From Mycolicibacterium crocinum (GTDB taxonomy: Bacteria; Actinomycetota; Actinomycetes; Mycobacteriales; Mycobacteriaceae), in assembly GCF_022370635.2 (NCBI RefSeq), contig NZ_CP092362.2, positions 2,604,001 through 2,668,000 of the forward strand: a stretch of 64,000 nt of DNA. Direction: 5' to 3'. Position 1 is the stretch's first letter. Every line of letters begins with the position of its first letter. The position numbers and the translations under genes are program-made. Below, in pieces: positions 1-8,918 of this stretch. Below the pieces are notes generated by a model. It ran no database searches. It worked only from the letters and a program-made list of their open reading frames with translations, and was not told the DNA's origin.

Positions 1-2367
1 GAGGCCTTGTGCACGGTCGGCAACGGGTATTTCGCCACCAGGGGCGCGGCACCGCAGGCGAAAGCGGGGCAGGTTCACTACCCGGCCACCTATGCCGCCG
101 GCGTATACAACCGGCTCTACGACACCATCGGTGGCACGAAGACCGGGCACGAGAGTCTGGTGAACCTTCCCAACTGGCTTCCCCTGACGTTCCGCATTGA
201 CGGCGGCGCCTGGTTCGACGTCGACGCGGTCACGTTGTTGTGCTATCGCCAAACGCTGGACCTGCGTGGGGCGGTACTCACGCGGGAGTTGCGATTCCGC
301 GACGAAGAGGGTCGCACGACCTCGGTGACCGAACACCGGTTCGTGGCGATGAACCAGGCCCACATCGCCGCGCTCGAGATGACGGTCGTCGCCGAGGATT
401 GGTCGGGGACGATCGAGATCCGCTCGACCATCGACGGCAATGTGCACAACTTCGGCGTAGAGCGCTATAGAGAACTGGCCAGCACCCATCTCGGATCGAT
501 CAATAAGAGAATGCTGTCGGAGAATTCGGTGCTGCTGACTGTCGAGACGACGCAATCGAGAGTTCCCGTTGCAGTGGCCGCGCGAACCACTGTGTGGCGC
601 AACGACGAGTCGGTGCCCGCCGCGTACCGCCTCGTCGACGACGAAATCGAGATCGGTCACGAGGTCTTCGCAGACCTGACGGCCGGGCAGTCGCTTTCCG
701 TGGAGAAGGTGGTCGCTCTGGTCACCGGGCGCGACGTCGCCACCTCCGAACCAGCTATTGGGGCCGAGCGACGGCTCAGTCGCCAGGGCCGATTCGCCGA
801 AATCCGCGACGCGCACATGCTCCGGTGGGCCCACCTTTGGGAACGCTTGTCGATCGAATTCGAAGATCACGTCGACGAATTGCGAATCCTGCGGTTACAT
901 CTCCTGCACCTGTTGCAGACGGTGTCCCACAACAGCGAGGACTTGGATGTCGGCGTGCCCGCGCGCGGACTGCACGGCGAGGCATACCGCGGGCATATCT
1001 TTTGGGACGAACTGTTCATATTTCCCGTACTGAACCTGCGGCTCCCGGCCATCACCCGGGCTCTGCTCAAGTACCGGCACAGACGACTGCTAGAGGCGAA
1101 GCGCGCAGCCAAGCTTGCGGGCTATGCCGGCGCGATGTTCCCGTGGCAGTCGGGCACGGACGGCCGCGAGGAAAGCCCTGAGCTGCATCTGAATCCGCGC
1201 TCAGGCAGGTGGAATCCGGACCCGAGTCAACGCGCTCACCACATCGGGATCGCGGTTGCATACAACGTGTGGCAGTTCTACCAGGTCACCGGCGATCTGG
1301 CCTATCTGATCGACTACGGCACGGAGATGCTCGCCGAAACCGCCCGGTTCTGGGTCAGCAGGGCGACATACGACCATGAACGCGATCGTTATTCGATCAA
1401 CGGCGTCATCGGTCCCGACGAGTTCCACTCGGGCTACCCGGACAGGCCGTACCAGGGCGTCGACAACAACGCATACACCAACGTCATGGCCGTCTGGGTG
1501 ATCTTGCGTGCGATCGACGCTCTTGCGCTGATGCCCTTGCCGAACCGGCTGGACCTACGTGAAAGGTTGGGGCTGACCGACGACGAATTGGCGCGGTGGG
1601 ACCACGTGAGTCGGCGGATGTTCGTGCCGTTTCACGACGGCGTCATCAGCCAGTTCGAGGGATACGAGAAGCTGGCCGAGCTCGATTGGGACGCCTATCT
1701 AAAGCGCTACAGCAACATTCAACGCCTGGACCGCATTCTGGAAGCAGAGAACGACGACGTCAATCGGTACAAGGCCTCGAAGCAGGCGGACGCGTTGATG
1801 CTGCTGTACCTGCTGTCGTCCGAGGAGTTGCGCGAGTTGCTCGACCGGCTCGACTACAACTTCTCCGGCGATCAGATCCCGAAGATGGTCGACTACTACA
1901 TTGCGCGGACGTCGCATGGCTCGACATTGAGCGGTGTCGTGCACACGTGGGTGCTGGCCAGGAGCAACCGCAGCCGTGCGATGGAGTTCTTCCAGCAGGT
2001 GCTCAAGTCCGACGTCGCCGACATCCAAGGAGGAACCACCTCCGAGGGGATTCACCTCGCCGCCATGGCTGGAAGCGTCGACCTCGTCCAGCGCTGCTTC
2101 ACCGGCTTGGAAACCCGGGGTGACCGCCTTGTTCTGTCTCCGAATTGGCCGGAATCGCTTGGCGCATTGGGCTTTCCGATCCACTACCGCGGCCATCACG
2201 TGCACGTGCGTGTCAGCGGTAACGGCGCCGAGGTCAGTGCCGATCCTCGCGACGTCCCGCCCGTGGTCATCGAATGCCGTGGTCACGTGGCGGAGCTGGC
2301 GCCGGGCCGCACGATCCGGTTTTCGAGTATGTTCACCGACGAGCAGGACTCGGCGGTTGACGAGTAG
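1..2367 (+). CDS. Glycoside hydrolase family 65 protein (trehalose/maltose hydrolase or phosphorylase type), 5' end outside window
   Basis: The reading frame is open from base 1, so the N-terminus is missing; 788 codons remain. GH65 enzymes cleave alpha-glucosides such as trehalose or maltose by hydrolysis or phosphorolysis. The sequence shows the N-terminal beta-sandwich start (VGNGYFATRGA), the (alpha/alpha)6 barrel and the segment GVIGPDEFHSGYPD, whose Glu after GPD is the family's general acid. A C-terminal beta-sandwich follows. In M. tuberculosis the DosR-regulated Rv2006 (OtsB1) ends in such a domain, so this may be the tail of an OtsB1-like fusion; a free-standing GH65 is equally possible because the upstream part is not visible. 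The family is sure, the substrate is not. Confidence 0.9.
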   Translation, partial: EALCTVGNGYFATRGAAPQAKAGQVHYPATYAAGVYNRLYDTIGGTKTGHESLVNLPNWLPLTFRIDGGAWFDVDAVTLLCYRQTLDLRGAVLTRELRFRDEEGRTTSVTEHRFVAMNQAHIAALEMTVVAEDWSGTIEIRSTIDGNVHNFGVERYRELASTHLGSINKRMLSENSVLLTVETTQSRVPVAVAARTTVWRNDESVPAAYRLVDDEIEIGHEVFADLTAGQSLSVEKVVALVTGRDVATSEPAIGAERRLSRQGRFAEIRDAHMLRWAHLWERLSIEFEDHVDELRILRLHLLHLLQTVSHNSEDLDVGVPARGLHGEAYRGHIFWDELFIFPVLNLRLPAITRALLKYRHRRLLEAKRAAKLAGYAGAMFPWQSGTDGREESPELHLNPRSGRWNPDPSQRAHHIGIAVAYNVWQFYQVTGDLAYLIDYGTEMLAETARFWVSRATYDHERDRYSINGVIGPDEFHSGYPDRPYQGVDNNAYTNVMAVWVILRAIDALALMPLPNRLDLRERLGLTDDELARWDHVSRRMFVPFHDGVISQFEGYEKLAELDWDAYLKRYSNIQRLDRILEAENDDVNRYKASKQADALMLLYLLSSEELRELLDRLDYNFSGDQIPKMVDYYIARTSHGSTLSGVVHTWVLARSNRSRAMEFFQQVLKSDVADIQGGTTSEGIHLAAMAGSVDLVQRCFTGLETRGDRLVLSPNWPESLGALGFPIHYRGHHVHVRVSGNGAEVSADPRDVPPVVIECRGHVAELAPGRTIRFSSMFTDEQDSAVDE

Positions 2368-2368
2368 G

Positions 2369-2419
2369 CGCCACCGAGTTGATCGGTTCTGTTGCTGCGG
2401 CGCTGAACGATTGGTGGCG
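2369..2419. terminator. Possible bidirectional terminator hairpin between convergent genes
   Basis: The 59-base gap between the GH65 stop and the devR stop contains a 7-bp inverted repeat (CGCCACC at 2369-2375, GGTGGCG at 2413-2419) with a 37-base loop. There is no T-run, which is usual in mycobacteria. Position suggests termination, but the stem is short, so this is weak. Confidence 0.25.
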
Positions 2420-2426
2420 GCTGACG

Positions 2427-3080
2427 TCAGTACCTGCTGTGCTCGTGGCTGGGTTGGTCCAATTTGGCGATGAAGACTGCGGCTTGGGTGCGTCGCTCCA
2501 TACCGAGCTTCGCAAGGAGCCGCGAGACATAGTTCTTGACGGTCTTCTCGGTGAGGAACATCCGGTCGGCGATCTGTTTGTTGGTCAGGCCCTCGCCGAG
2601 CAGATTCAGCAATGTGCGTTCCTGATCGGTCAAGTCCGACAGCGGGTCGGATCGCTTTGTCGTGCCACGCAACTTGGCCATCAACGCCGCAGCGGCCCTG
2701 TTGTCGAGCAGCGAGCGGCCTGCGCCGACGTCCTTGATCGCTTGCGCCAGTTCCATACCCTTGATGTCTTTGACCACATATCCGCTGGCGCCCGCCAGCA
2801 CTGCATCCAGCATGGCCTCGTCGGACGTGTAGGAGGTCAGCATCAAACATCGCAAATCGGCAAGGGTAGAGAGCAAGTCGCGGCACAGTTCGACACCGTT
2901 GCCGTCGGGCAACTGCACATCGAGCACTGCGACGTCCGGGTTCGCCGCGGGGATTCGGGCCATCGCCTGGGCGACCGATCCGGCCTCGCCGACGACCTCC
3001 AGATCCGGGTCCGCACTCAAGAGGTCGGTGAGCCCACGGCGGACCACCTCGTGATCATCTACGAGAAAGACTTTCACCAT
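2427..3080 (-). CDS. devR: DosR/DevR two-component response regulator
   Basis: A 217-residue NarL/FixJ-type regulator. The receiver domain (1-120) has the acidic pair D8-D9, phospho-acceptor D54 ([11 protein letters not shown]) and K104 in YVVKDIKG. The C-terminal LuxR-type HTH (about 148-210) carries [20 protein letters not shown], the DNA-recognition region of mycobacterial DosR. Nearly every stretch matches M. tuberculosis DosR closely, and the C-terminal tail diverges. DosR activates the dormancy regulon in hypoxia, NO or CO through GGGAC-N4-GTCCC boxes. It lies 40 bases downstream of an Rv3134c-like gene on the same strand, as in M. tuberculosis, but no devS follows: the next gene is the convergent GH65. 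It may therefore be an orphan copy, like the second DosR of M. smegmatis. Confidence 0.95.
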   Translation of the reverse strand: MVKVFLVDDHEVVRRGLTDLLSADPDLEVVGEAGSVAQAMARIPAANPDVAVLDVQLPDGNGVELCRDLLSTLADLRCLMLTSYTSDEAMLDAVLAGASGYVVKDIKGMELAQAIKDVGAGRSLLDNRAAAALMAKLRGTTKRSDPLSDLTDQERTLLNLLGEGLTNKQIADRMFLTEKTVKNYVSRLLAKLGMERRTQAAVFIAKLDQPSHEHSRY

Positions 3081-3120
3081 GTTGTGTCCTCCATAATCTG
3101 GTGATCAGTGATGTTGCGGC

Positions 3121-3987
3121 TCATAACCGGTTCTGCGGCTCGCAGATCAATACCGAGCAATCGGCGCGCTGAAGCACCGCATTGCCCGCCGCTCCCAGCA
3201 GTTCCCCGATACCTTCGCCGCGTTCGTGGGCCACCACCAGCAGCTGGATCGAATTGCCCTGCGCCATCAGATACGACAGTGAGTTCCCGTGCACAGCCGC
3301 AGTGCTCACGTTGACTTCGGGATAGTTACTGCGCCAGCACTTCAGGCGCCGTTCCAACGCCGCCTTGGCATCTCGGTTTCCGGCGGCCACCGCATGGTCG
3401 TCATGGATATCGGGATATCGCGACCGCCAAATGGTCAGTACTCGCAGCGGTGCCCTCCGCGACCGCGCCTCGTCGAACCCGTGCCGCAGGACGGCATCAC
3501 CCGTTGACCCGTCCAGCTCGACGGCTACCCAGCGCTGTGCCGAGGGCACCGGGTCGTGTCCCCTGACGACGGCCACCGGGCAGTGCGCCCCTGCCGCCAA
3601 CGCAGTGGCGGTGGAGCCGACGTGGCCGTCGCGGAAATGATTGAGTCCGATGGCACCGACACACAACAGCGCGGCGCCTCCGGACGCCTCGAGCAACGCG
3701 GGCACCGGCGATTGATGGACGATCTCCGCCTCGATCTTGACCGGTTCGTCGGTCGACTCGATGGCGGCGGCCGCACAGCGCACAGCCGTTTGGGCCGCGG
3801 CAAACCGGCGCGCGAGGGCCCCGGCATCGGCGGTGCCGCCTTCTCGCGGGTCGAGGGCATAGACCAACCGCAGTGGGATGTCCCGGCGAATCGCCTCATC
3901 GACGGCCCAGCAAGCTGCCTCGATAGCCCACCGTGAACCGTCCACGCCGACAACTACGGACGGCGCGACATATTCTCGCTCGGGCAT
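3121..3987 (-). CDS. Universal stress protein, Rv3134c-like, two USP domains
   Basis: A 288-residue protein with two USP domains (about 9-140 and 150-285). The first keeps the ATP-binding pattern G-2x-G-9x-GS in LCVGAIGLNHFRDGHVGST; the second is degenerate (AHERGEGIGELLGA lacks the first Gly). The segments RDIPLRLVYALDP and HCPVAVV resemble M. tuberculosis Rv3134c, which is co-transcribed with devR-devS. Here too it lies directly upstream of devR on the same strand. A DosR box (4051-4064) is 64 bases upstream of the ATG. Its biochemical role is unknown; a regulatory or modulating role towards DosR signalling is inferred from context. Confidence 0.9.
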   Translation of the reverse strand: MPEREYVAPSVVVGVDGSRWAIEAACWAVDEAIRRDIPLRLVYALDPREGGTADAGALARRFAAAQTAVRCAAAAIESTDEPVKIEAEIVHQSPVPALLEASGGAALLCVGAIGLNHFRDGHVGSTATALAAGAHCPVAVVRGHDPVPSAQRWVAVELDGSTGDAVLRHGFDEARSRRAPLRVLTIWRSRYPDIHDDHAVAAGNRDAKAALERRLKCWRSNYPEVNVSTAAVHGNSLSYLMAQGNSIQLLVVAHERGEGIGELLGAAGNAVLQRADCSVLICEPQNRL

Positions 3988-4050
3988 GGCCGGTTCCTGT
4001 CAGGTTGCCGGGACGCTTTCGACGCTACCGTCAAAAAGTGCCGGTACGCA

Positions 4051-4064
4051 GGGGCAAAAGTCCC
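4051..4064 (-). promoter_or_regulatory. DosR box upstream of the Rv3134c-like/devR operon
   Basis: GGGGC-AAAA-GTCCC fits the DosR core GGGAC-N4-GTCCC with one mismatch. It sits in a larger perfect dyad whose outer arms are GCAGGG and CCCTGC (4048-4067). It lies in the 281-base divergent gap between the USP and the nitroreductase and could serve either direction. Confidence 0.7.
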
Positions 4065-4175
4065 TGCCCGAAGGCCCACTAGTCCTCAGCGGTGCGCCGG
4101 CGTCGGATTCGCACTTTCACCACGCGGGTTCTGCGCTCGTCGGCGGGAAATCCGGACAAGACCCGCAGACCGCGG

Positions 4176-4193
4176 GTCATCAACTTTGATGAC
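4176..4193. promoter_or_regulatory. Perfect 18-bp palindrome, unknown operator
   Basis: GTCATCAA-CT-TTGATGAC has perfect 8-bp arms and lies 76 bases upstream of the nitroreductase ATG, 112 bases from the DosR box. It does not fit the DosR core. A dimeric regulator's operator is the simplest reading, but no cognate factor is apparent. Confidence 0.4.
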
Positions 4194-4268
4194 TTGCGGC
4201 TCTGGCCTGCTGTGCCGCCGCCCAGGCATCGTCGGTTGGTCGGACAACAGCGAAGGTGGTGAGAGTTG

Positions 4269-5264
4269 ATGACGACGAACTTTCCTGACGACGCCACCCT
4301 ATGTGCGGCCCTGGAGCTGGCCGGCCGCGCGCCGTCGATTCACAACACCCAGCCCTGGGAGTGGCGGGTCGGTCCGCATAGCGTCAATCTGTATTCGCGC
4401 CTCGACCTACGTCTGCCGCATACCGATCCGGACTGCCGCGACCTGATCGTCAGCTGCGGGGCCGCCCTGCATCACGCGACCGTCGCTCTGGCGGCGTTGG
4501 GGTGGCGCGCCTCCGTGCACCGGATCCCGAATCCTGACGACCCCGAGCACCTGGCCTCCGTGCAGGTCCACCGTGGATCGCCGACGGAGGCCGATATCGC
4601 CATGGCGGCGGCAATACCCCGGCGCCGAACCGATCGGCGGATTTACAGCTCCTGGCCCGTTGCGATGGGGGACATCGCGTTGATGGGTGCTCGGGCGGCA
4701 CGCCTCGGTGTCACGATGCGGCGAATCGAGACCACCGACACGTTTGTCGCACTGCTGGAACAGGCTGTGGCCAGACACAGCACCGACACCGGTTATGTTG
4801 ACGAGCTGATGGCGTGGACCGGCCGCTATGCAGCGACCGAAGGTGTACCCGCACAGAATGTTCCACTCATCGATGGGGCCGCGATAGTGCCCGGCCGGAT
4901 CTTTTTCGAGTCGACACTCGACCAACCCGCCGATGCGCCCGCAGCCGAGGACAACGGTGTCCTGCTCGCCCTCGGGACGGCGGACGACGACATCGGGTGC
5001 CAACTGCGCGCCGGTGAGGCGGCCAGCACGGTCATGCTCACCGCGACCGTTCAAGGCCTGGCCTCGTGCGCGGTCTCGGAGGTGCTCGAGATCTCGGACA
5101 CCCGAGAGGCGGTTCGCGGGGACGTTTTCGGCGGCGAACAATTCCCTCAGATAATGCTGCGGGTGGGCTGGGCACCGGTGAACGCCGACCCCTTACCGGC
5201 GACTCCACGACGACCGCTGACCGACGGCCTCCATCGCTTGGACGGCTCCGCATTCTTGGTGTAG
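4269..5264 (+). CDS. Acg-family nitroreductase-like protein (Rv2032/Rv3131 type)
   Basis: This 331-residue protein belongs to the Acg branch of the nitroreductase fold, prominent in the DosR regulon as Rv2032, Rv3131 and Rv3127. The family start LELAGRAPSIHNTQPWEWRV is clear, and the C-terminal part has the degenerate second flavin-fold half (GEAASTVMLTATVQGLASC). Structural work on Acg showed it can bind flavin yet looks like a sequestering protein rather than an active nitroreductase. I prefer the ATG at 4269 over the TTG one codon earlier because AAGGTGG lies 8 bases upstream of it. Only 16 bases separate its stop from the following USP, so the two are probably co-transcribed. The substrate is not predictable. 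Confidence 0.88.
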   Translation: MTTNFPDDATLCAALELAGRAPSIHNTQPWEWRVGPHSVNLYSRLDLRLPHTDPDCRDLIVSCGAALHHATVALAALGWRASVHRIPNPDDPEHLASVQVHRGSPTEADIAMAAAIPRRRTDRRIYSSWPVAMGDIALMGARAARLGVTMRRIETTDTFVALLEQAVARHSTDTGYVDELMAWTGRYAATEGVPAQNVPLIDGAAIVPGRIFFESTLDQPADAPAAEDNGVLLALGTADDDIGCQLRAGEAASTVMLTATVQGLASCAVSEVLEISDTREAVRGDVFGGEQFPQIMLRVGWAPVNADPLPATPRRPLTDGLHRLDGSAFLV

Positions 5265-5280
5265 GCGATAGGAGAGGCAC

Positions 5281-6156
5281 ATGGCGGCAACCACAGCGCA
5301 CCACGGCATCATCGTCGGCGTCGACGGATCGCCGGCAGCACAGGTCGCTGTCGGATGGGCGGCCCGCGAAGCGGCTATGCACAAGGTGCCCTTGACTCTG
5401 CTGCATGTCGTCTCGCCGACGGTCAGCGTGTTTCCCGGCGTGGAGGTGCCGTCGGGTTTCGAGGTCTGGCAGCAAGACGAGGGGCGCGACATCCTGCAGT
5501 CAGCGCGGGCCATGGCCGCCCGCGTAACCGAAGCCGACCCCATCGAAATCAAGAGCGAAATGACGAGTGGGGTCGCGGCGATCACGTTGACAGATGTGTC
5601 GAAAGACGCCCAACTGGTCGTGGTCGGAGCCCATGGCCGTGGCCGTGCCAGGCGCTTGTTGGGCTCGGTCTCGTCGGCGCTGAGCCAGCACGGCCATTGC
5701 CCGGTCGCGGTGATCCACGACGACAATGTGTATCCGCCCGCTGCCGCTCCAGTAGTTGTCGGTATCGACGGGTCACCCTGTTCGGAATCGGCAACTGCGA
5801 TCGCGTTCGACGAAGCGTCCCGCCGCGGAGTCGATCTGGTGGCGGTCCACGCGTGCACGAACTGGGATGGCTGGAATTATCCCGACGTCGATTGGCCGGC
5901 AATCGAAAGCCAGGGCGAAGAAGTGCTCGGCGAGCGCTTGGCCGGATGGGGAGAACGCTACCCAGACGTCGTCGTCCGCCGGGTAGTCGTCGGCCATGGG
6001 GCCGCCGATCGTCTGGTCGAGGAATCGAAACAGGCTCAACTCATTGTGGTCGGCAGCCACGGCCGCGGCGGGTTCGCCGGCATGCTGCTCGGCTCTGTCA
6101 GCGCCGCGGTCGTCCAGTCCGTACGGATACCCGTCCTCATCGCCCGCGGGCAATAG
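5281..6156 (+). CDS. Universal stress protein, two USP domains
   Basis: A 291-residue tandem USP of the Rv2005c/Rv2623 type, with domains at about 7-145 and 155-290. Each has the N-terminal VVGVDGS/VVGIDGS strand. The second domain has a full G-2x-G-9x-GS ATP motif (GSHGRGGFAGMLLGS); the first is one residue shorter (GAHGRGRARRLLGS). The ATG has the RBS GGAGAG 5 bases upstream. It follows the Acg-like gene by 16 bases, forming a likely operon downstream of the DosR box and palindrome. USPs of this class bind ATP and in M. tuberculosis accompany dormancy; no enzymatic activity is implied. Confidence 0.9.
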   Translation: MAATTAHHGIIVGVDGSPAAQVAVGWAAREAAMHKVPLTLLHVVSPTVSVFPGVEVPSGFEVWQQDEGRDILQSARAMAARVTEADPIEIKSEMTSGVAAITLTDVSKDAQLVVVGAHGRGRARRLLGSVSSALSQHGHCPVAVIHDDNVYPPAAAPVVVGIDGSPCSESATAIAFDEASRRGVDLVAVHACTNWDGWNYPDVDWPAIESQGEEVLGERLAGWGERYPDVVVRRVVVGHGAADRLVEESKQAQLIVVGSHGRGGFAGMLLGSVSAAVVQSVRIPVLIARGQ

Positions 6157-6183
6157 CCCTGCGGACTATCGCATCCGCGGCAA

Positions 6184-6197
6184 GGGACCTTCGCCTG
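6184..6197 (+). promoter_or_regulatory. Candidate DosR box upstream of the small protein gene at 6265
   Basis: GGGAC-CTTC-GCCTG keeps a perfect left half-site and three of five right half-site bases. It lies 68 bases upstream of the ATG, in the gap after the USP. Moderate match only. Confidence 0.4.
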
Positions 6198-6264
6198 TAG
6201 TGCCCGTTCCGAGCCCCGAATAGGCTTGTCTCACAGTACTAATAGAGAGACAAGGAGTCCTGTC

Positions 6265-6552
6265 ATGACCGAGACAGTGCAGCAGAGCGTCCCTGATTCA
6301 CCGACCGCTGACCTCGCCGACGAGCTGCGTGAGTCGGCCAAGGCCGGCCAGCACGCCGCCGGCGCGGCATTGCGCAAATTCCGCAGCACCGTCGATGAAG
6401 CCATCCCTGAATCCGTTGCGCCGCTGCGTAACAAGATCGTGGAGGCTGCCCTGGAATTGGCCGACGACCTGATTTCGGCGCAGTACAAGTTTCGCCGCAG
6501 CCTGCTCAAGACCGCCGACCACGTACTGACCAAATCCGACGCCGATCACTAA
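6265..6552 (+). CDS. Small hypothetical protein, helical and charged
   Basis: A 95-residue protein that I do not recognise. The ATG at 6265 has a good RBS (AAGGAG, 7 bases upstream). The composition is charged and rich in Ala, Leu, Lys and Glu, with amphipathic stretches such as ELADDLISAQYKFRRSLLKT, suggesting an all-helical soluble protein; there is no signal peptide or membrane segment. It overlaps the convergent CheB-like gene by 4 bases. Its place between DosR-type genes and a candidate DosR box upstream suggest hypoxic expression. Confidence 0.65.
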   Translation: MTETVQQSVPDSPTADLADELRESAKAGQHAAGAALRKFRSTVDEAIPESVAPLRNKIVEAALELADDLISAQYKFRRSLLKTADHVLTKSDADH

Positions 6553-7148
6553 GCGGCCGGATCGGTTTGGGTGAGGACCGCCAGCGCGGCGCCGATATCG
6601 CGCAGCGGAAGAACAGCGTCGACGCAGCCGGTTGCGATGGCGCTGTTCGGCATATCGGCGGCACTCGCGTCGCGTGGATCCTCGACGATCACCACGCCGC
6701 CGCCTGACTGCACCGCGCAGCATCCTTCCGAGCCGTCATTCAGCATTCCGGTCAGAATGACGGCGATCGTCGGCGATTCTGCTGCCGAACTGACCAGCAG
6801 AGCGTCTCCCGGCCGGTTGTTCCACGGGAGGCGGCCAAATGCCCAGCGTCCTCGGGGGTCGATGGTCACCATGGTGTGACCCGGCACGACCGTGATGCCC
6901 GGTTGGGCTGCCGACCCGCCCTCGACCGCGACACGCACCGCCAATCGCGTGCGGTGCGAAAGGATTTCTGCCAACGCGTCATGGTCGTCCTGCGGCGCTG
7001 CCCGATGTTGCACCACACTGATCGGCACTGTGATGTCGCCGGCAAGTCCGCCCAGCACCGCGCTGACGGCCGGAATGCCCCCAGCCGACGCAACGATGAC
7101 CACCCGACCGAACCCCGGACGGGGCGCTGCGCGCTCAGGACTCGACAC
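6549..7148 (-). CDS. Stand-alone CheB-type methylesterase domain
   Basis: A 199-residue protein matching only the catalytic domain of CheB, the esterase that removes methyl groups from chemoreceptor glutamates. The catalytic triad is visible: S21 (VASAGG), H48 (VVQHRAAP) and D138 (ILTGMLNDGSEG). The receiver domain normally found in front is absent. The GTG at 7148 is chosen because the stop of the upstream hydrogenase protease gene (7135-7137) lies 9 bases inside it, a 14-base overlap typical of coupling; reading further upstream gives low-complexity Arg/Pro sequence. Mycobacteria have no chemotaxis, so the substrate must be something else. It is the last gene of the hydrogenase operon. Confidence 0.8.
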   Translation of the reverse strand: MSSPERAAPRPGFGRVVIVASAGGIPAVSAVLGGLAGDITVPISVVQHRAAPQDDHDALAEILSHRTRLAVRVAVEGGSAAQPGITVVPGHTMVTIDPRGRWAFGRLPWNNRPGDALLVSSAAESPTIAVILTGMLNDGSEGCCAVQSGGGVVIVEDPRDASAADMPNSAIATGCVDAVLPLRDIGAALAVLTQTDPAA

Positions 7149-7629
7149 GTGGGGGCGGGGTGGACGAAGATGCCGGCGGCACGTTCTGCAGTTCGGCGAG
7201 GACGGACTCGACGGCCGCGGGCACCGCGGCGGCGGCGACTGTCGAGAGCCCGACACCGTAGCCGACTTCCTCGACCTCGACGGTGATGACCACCAACCTG
7301 TGCGGCAACCGACCCAGGGCCTGACCCAGCGCGTATATCTCCGGCAGCCCAAGCGAATGCGAGCTGACGACCGTGGGGTGTGGTTGTTCGCCGGGAACCC
7401 AACGGCGAACCCGGCCGGCGACCGCGCCGGGTCCGGCGGCCGCATCCACCGCGACGACGAGCGGCAGTCCGGTCCACGCGTCGAGCATCAGTCCCGGGTC
7501 GGGTGGCGCCGACAGCACTTCGACACCGCGGAGCTGCAGTGCGGCGACGTCGGCGGCGACCGCCAAACCGACCCCGTCGTCGCACCGATAGTCGTTGCCG
7601 ACGCCGATGACGAGAACGCCGCCCGTCAT
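7135..7629 (-). CDS. [NiFe]-hydrogenase maturation endopeptidase
   Basis: A 164-residue member of the HyaD/HycI/HoxW peptidase family, which cuts the C-terminal tail off the hydrogenase large subunit once nickel is inserted. The start VLVIGVGNDYRCDDGVGL contains the conserved GNxxxxDDGxG motif with metal-binding acidic residues; a second Asp (VVAVDAAAG) and a conserved His (VVSSHSLGLPE) follow. The ATG at 7629 overlaps the TGA of the large-subunit gene (ATGA), so translation is coupled to its substrate's gene. The CheB-like gene starts inside its 3' end. Confidence 0.9.
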   Translation of the reverse strand: MTGGVLVIGVGNDYRCDDGVGLAVAADVAALQLRGVEVLSAPPDPGLMLDAWTGLPLVVAVDAAAGPGAVAGRVRRWVPGEQPHPTVVSSHSLGLPEIYALGQALGRLPHRLVVITVEVEEVGYGVGLSTVAAAAVPAAVESVLAELQNVPPASSSTPPPRVES

Positions 7630-8918
7630 GTGCGGTCGATGGTCAGCGTCAGGAAGTGCGCCGAACACGAGATGCACGGGTCGTGATTGCGAATCGACCT
7701 CTCGCACAACGATGTCAGCGGTGCATCCTCTAGTGACAGGTTCGCTGCGACCAGCGCCGCCATCTCATACTCGATGGCGCCCTGGTTCTGCGATGTCGGC
7801 GGCACTAGGAGTGCCGCGCGGATCAGACCGTCGTCACCGATCTCGTATCGGTGGTAGAGCAGCCCTCGGGGGGCTTCGCTGACCCCATGCCCGATGCCGG
7901 CACGCACCGGCACGTCGATGAACGGCTTCAACGGCCGCTGGTATTCGGCGATGATCCGCAGCGACTCCTCGATGGCATAGATCACCTCGACTATGCGAAC
8001 CGCAATGCTGCGGAATGGGTTTCGGCAGACCGGTCCGAGTCCGGCGGTCGCGGCGGCCTCGGCTGCGACGGGGGACAGCGTCGAGGAGTTCAGTGAATAG
8101 CGGGCCAGCGGACCGGTCAGGTATCGATTGCCATCCACCGTGGCGTGCAGGGCGGTCGAATGCTTCACCTGCGCTTCGACGATGTGGTCACTGAAGTCGG
8201 CGATGTCGAAGACCGGTCCGGTGCTGCGCGCGATCACGCCGTTCTCGATCGGGTATCGGCCTGCGTCGGACAGCGAGAGGAACTCGTGGTCGAATTCGAC
8301 GTCAGGGAACTCGAATTCGGCGATCACCCGTAGTGTTTCGAGAGCATCGTCGAGCGCGCGGCGCAGCATCTCGGTCAGCGGTTCCAGGTCGCGGGCGTGC
8401 GGCACCGAATAGAATCCGCCCAGCCGAACGTTGATCGGATGAATGGCCCGGCCGCCGATCACTTCCATCAACCGGTTGCCGGTCTTCTTGATCGCCAAGC
8501 CGCGCTTGACGAGATCGGGATGATCCCTGGCCATACTGATGGCGTCCGGATAGCCCAGGAAATCCGGCGCGTGCAACAGAAAGATATGCAGGGCGTGGCT
8601 GTGGATCCATTCGCCGCAGTACAGCAGCCGGCGCAGGGCGGCCAGTTCCGGTCTGACCGAAATCCCGCAGGCGTCCTCGATCGCGTTGCATGCGCTGATC
8701 TGATACGCGACCGGGCAGATACCGCAGACACGTGCGGTGAGATCTGGTGGTTCGGTGTAGGCGCGTCCCCGCAGGAAGGCTTCGAAGAAGCGGGGCGGCT
8801 CGTAGATGTTGAGCTCGACGCTGTCCACTTCGCCGTCCGCCAACGTGACATGCAATGCCCCTTCGCCCTCGATGCGGGTCAGGGCACTCACTGTCAGTGT
8901 GCGGACCTCAGGAGTCAT
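7626..8918 (-). CDS. [NiFe]-hydrogenase large subunit, cytosolic NAD(P)-linked type (group 3b-like)
   Basis: A 430-residue alpha subunit holding the Ni-Fe site. Both ligand motifs are present: RVCGIC (C65, C68) and, near the C-terminus, DPCISCSAH (C415, C418). The nine residues after H421 (FLTLTIDRT) are the tail expected to be removed by the protease encoded next. Length and context (dicluster ferredoxin, FAD/NAD subunit, small subunit) fit group 3b enzymes, the bidirectional or sulfhydrogenase-type hydrogenases. M. smegmatis Hyh (MSMEG_3928-3931) is such an enzyme, DosR-dependent and induced by hypoxia. The ATG overlaps the stop of the small-subunit gene. It is likely used for fermentative H2 production or H2 recycling. 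Confidence 0.95.
   Translation of the reverse strand: MTPEVRTLTVSALTRIEGEGALHVTLADGEVDSVELNIYEPPRFFEAFLRGRAYTEPPDLTARVCGICPVAYQISACNAIEDACGISVRPELAALRRLLYCGEWIHSHALHIFLLHAPDFLGYPDAISMARDHPDLVKRGLAIKKTGNRLMEVIGGRAIHPINVRLGGFYSVPHARDLEPLTEMLRRALDDALETLRVIAEFEFPDVEFDHEFLSLSDAGRYPIENGVIARSTGPVFDIADFSDHIVEAQVKHSTALHATVDGNRYLTGPLARYSLNSSTLSPVAAEAAATAGLGPVCRNPFRSIAVRIVEVIYAIEESLRIIAEYQRPLKPFIDVPVRAGIGHGVSEAPRGLLYHRYEIGDDGLIRAALLVPPTSQNQGAIEYEMAALVAANLSLEDAPLTSLCERSIRNHDPCISCSAHFLTLTIDRT

Noticed and set aside
2379..3104. 241-codon plus-strand frame opposite devR
   Set aside because: Antisense to a nearly perfectly conserved DosR gene; low-complexity translation.
4079..4297. 72-codon minus-strand frame in the divergent USP/nitroreductase promoter
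   Set aside because: It covers the DosR-box region and the palindrome, is Arg-rich without domain features and has no RBS.
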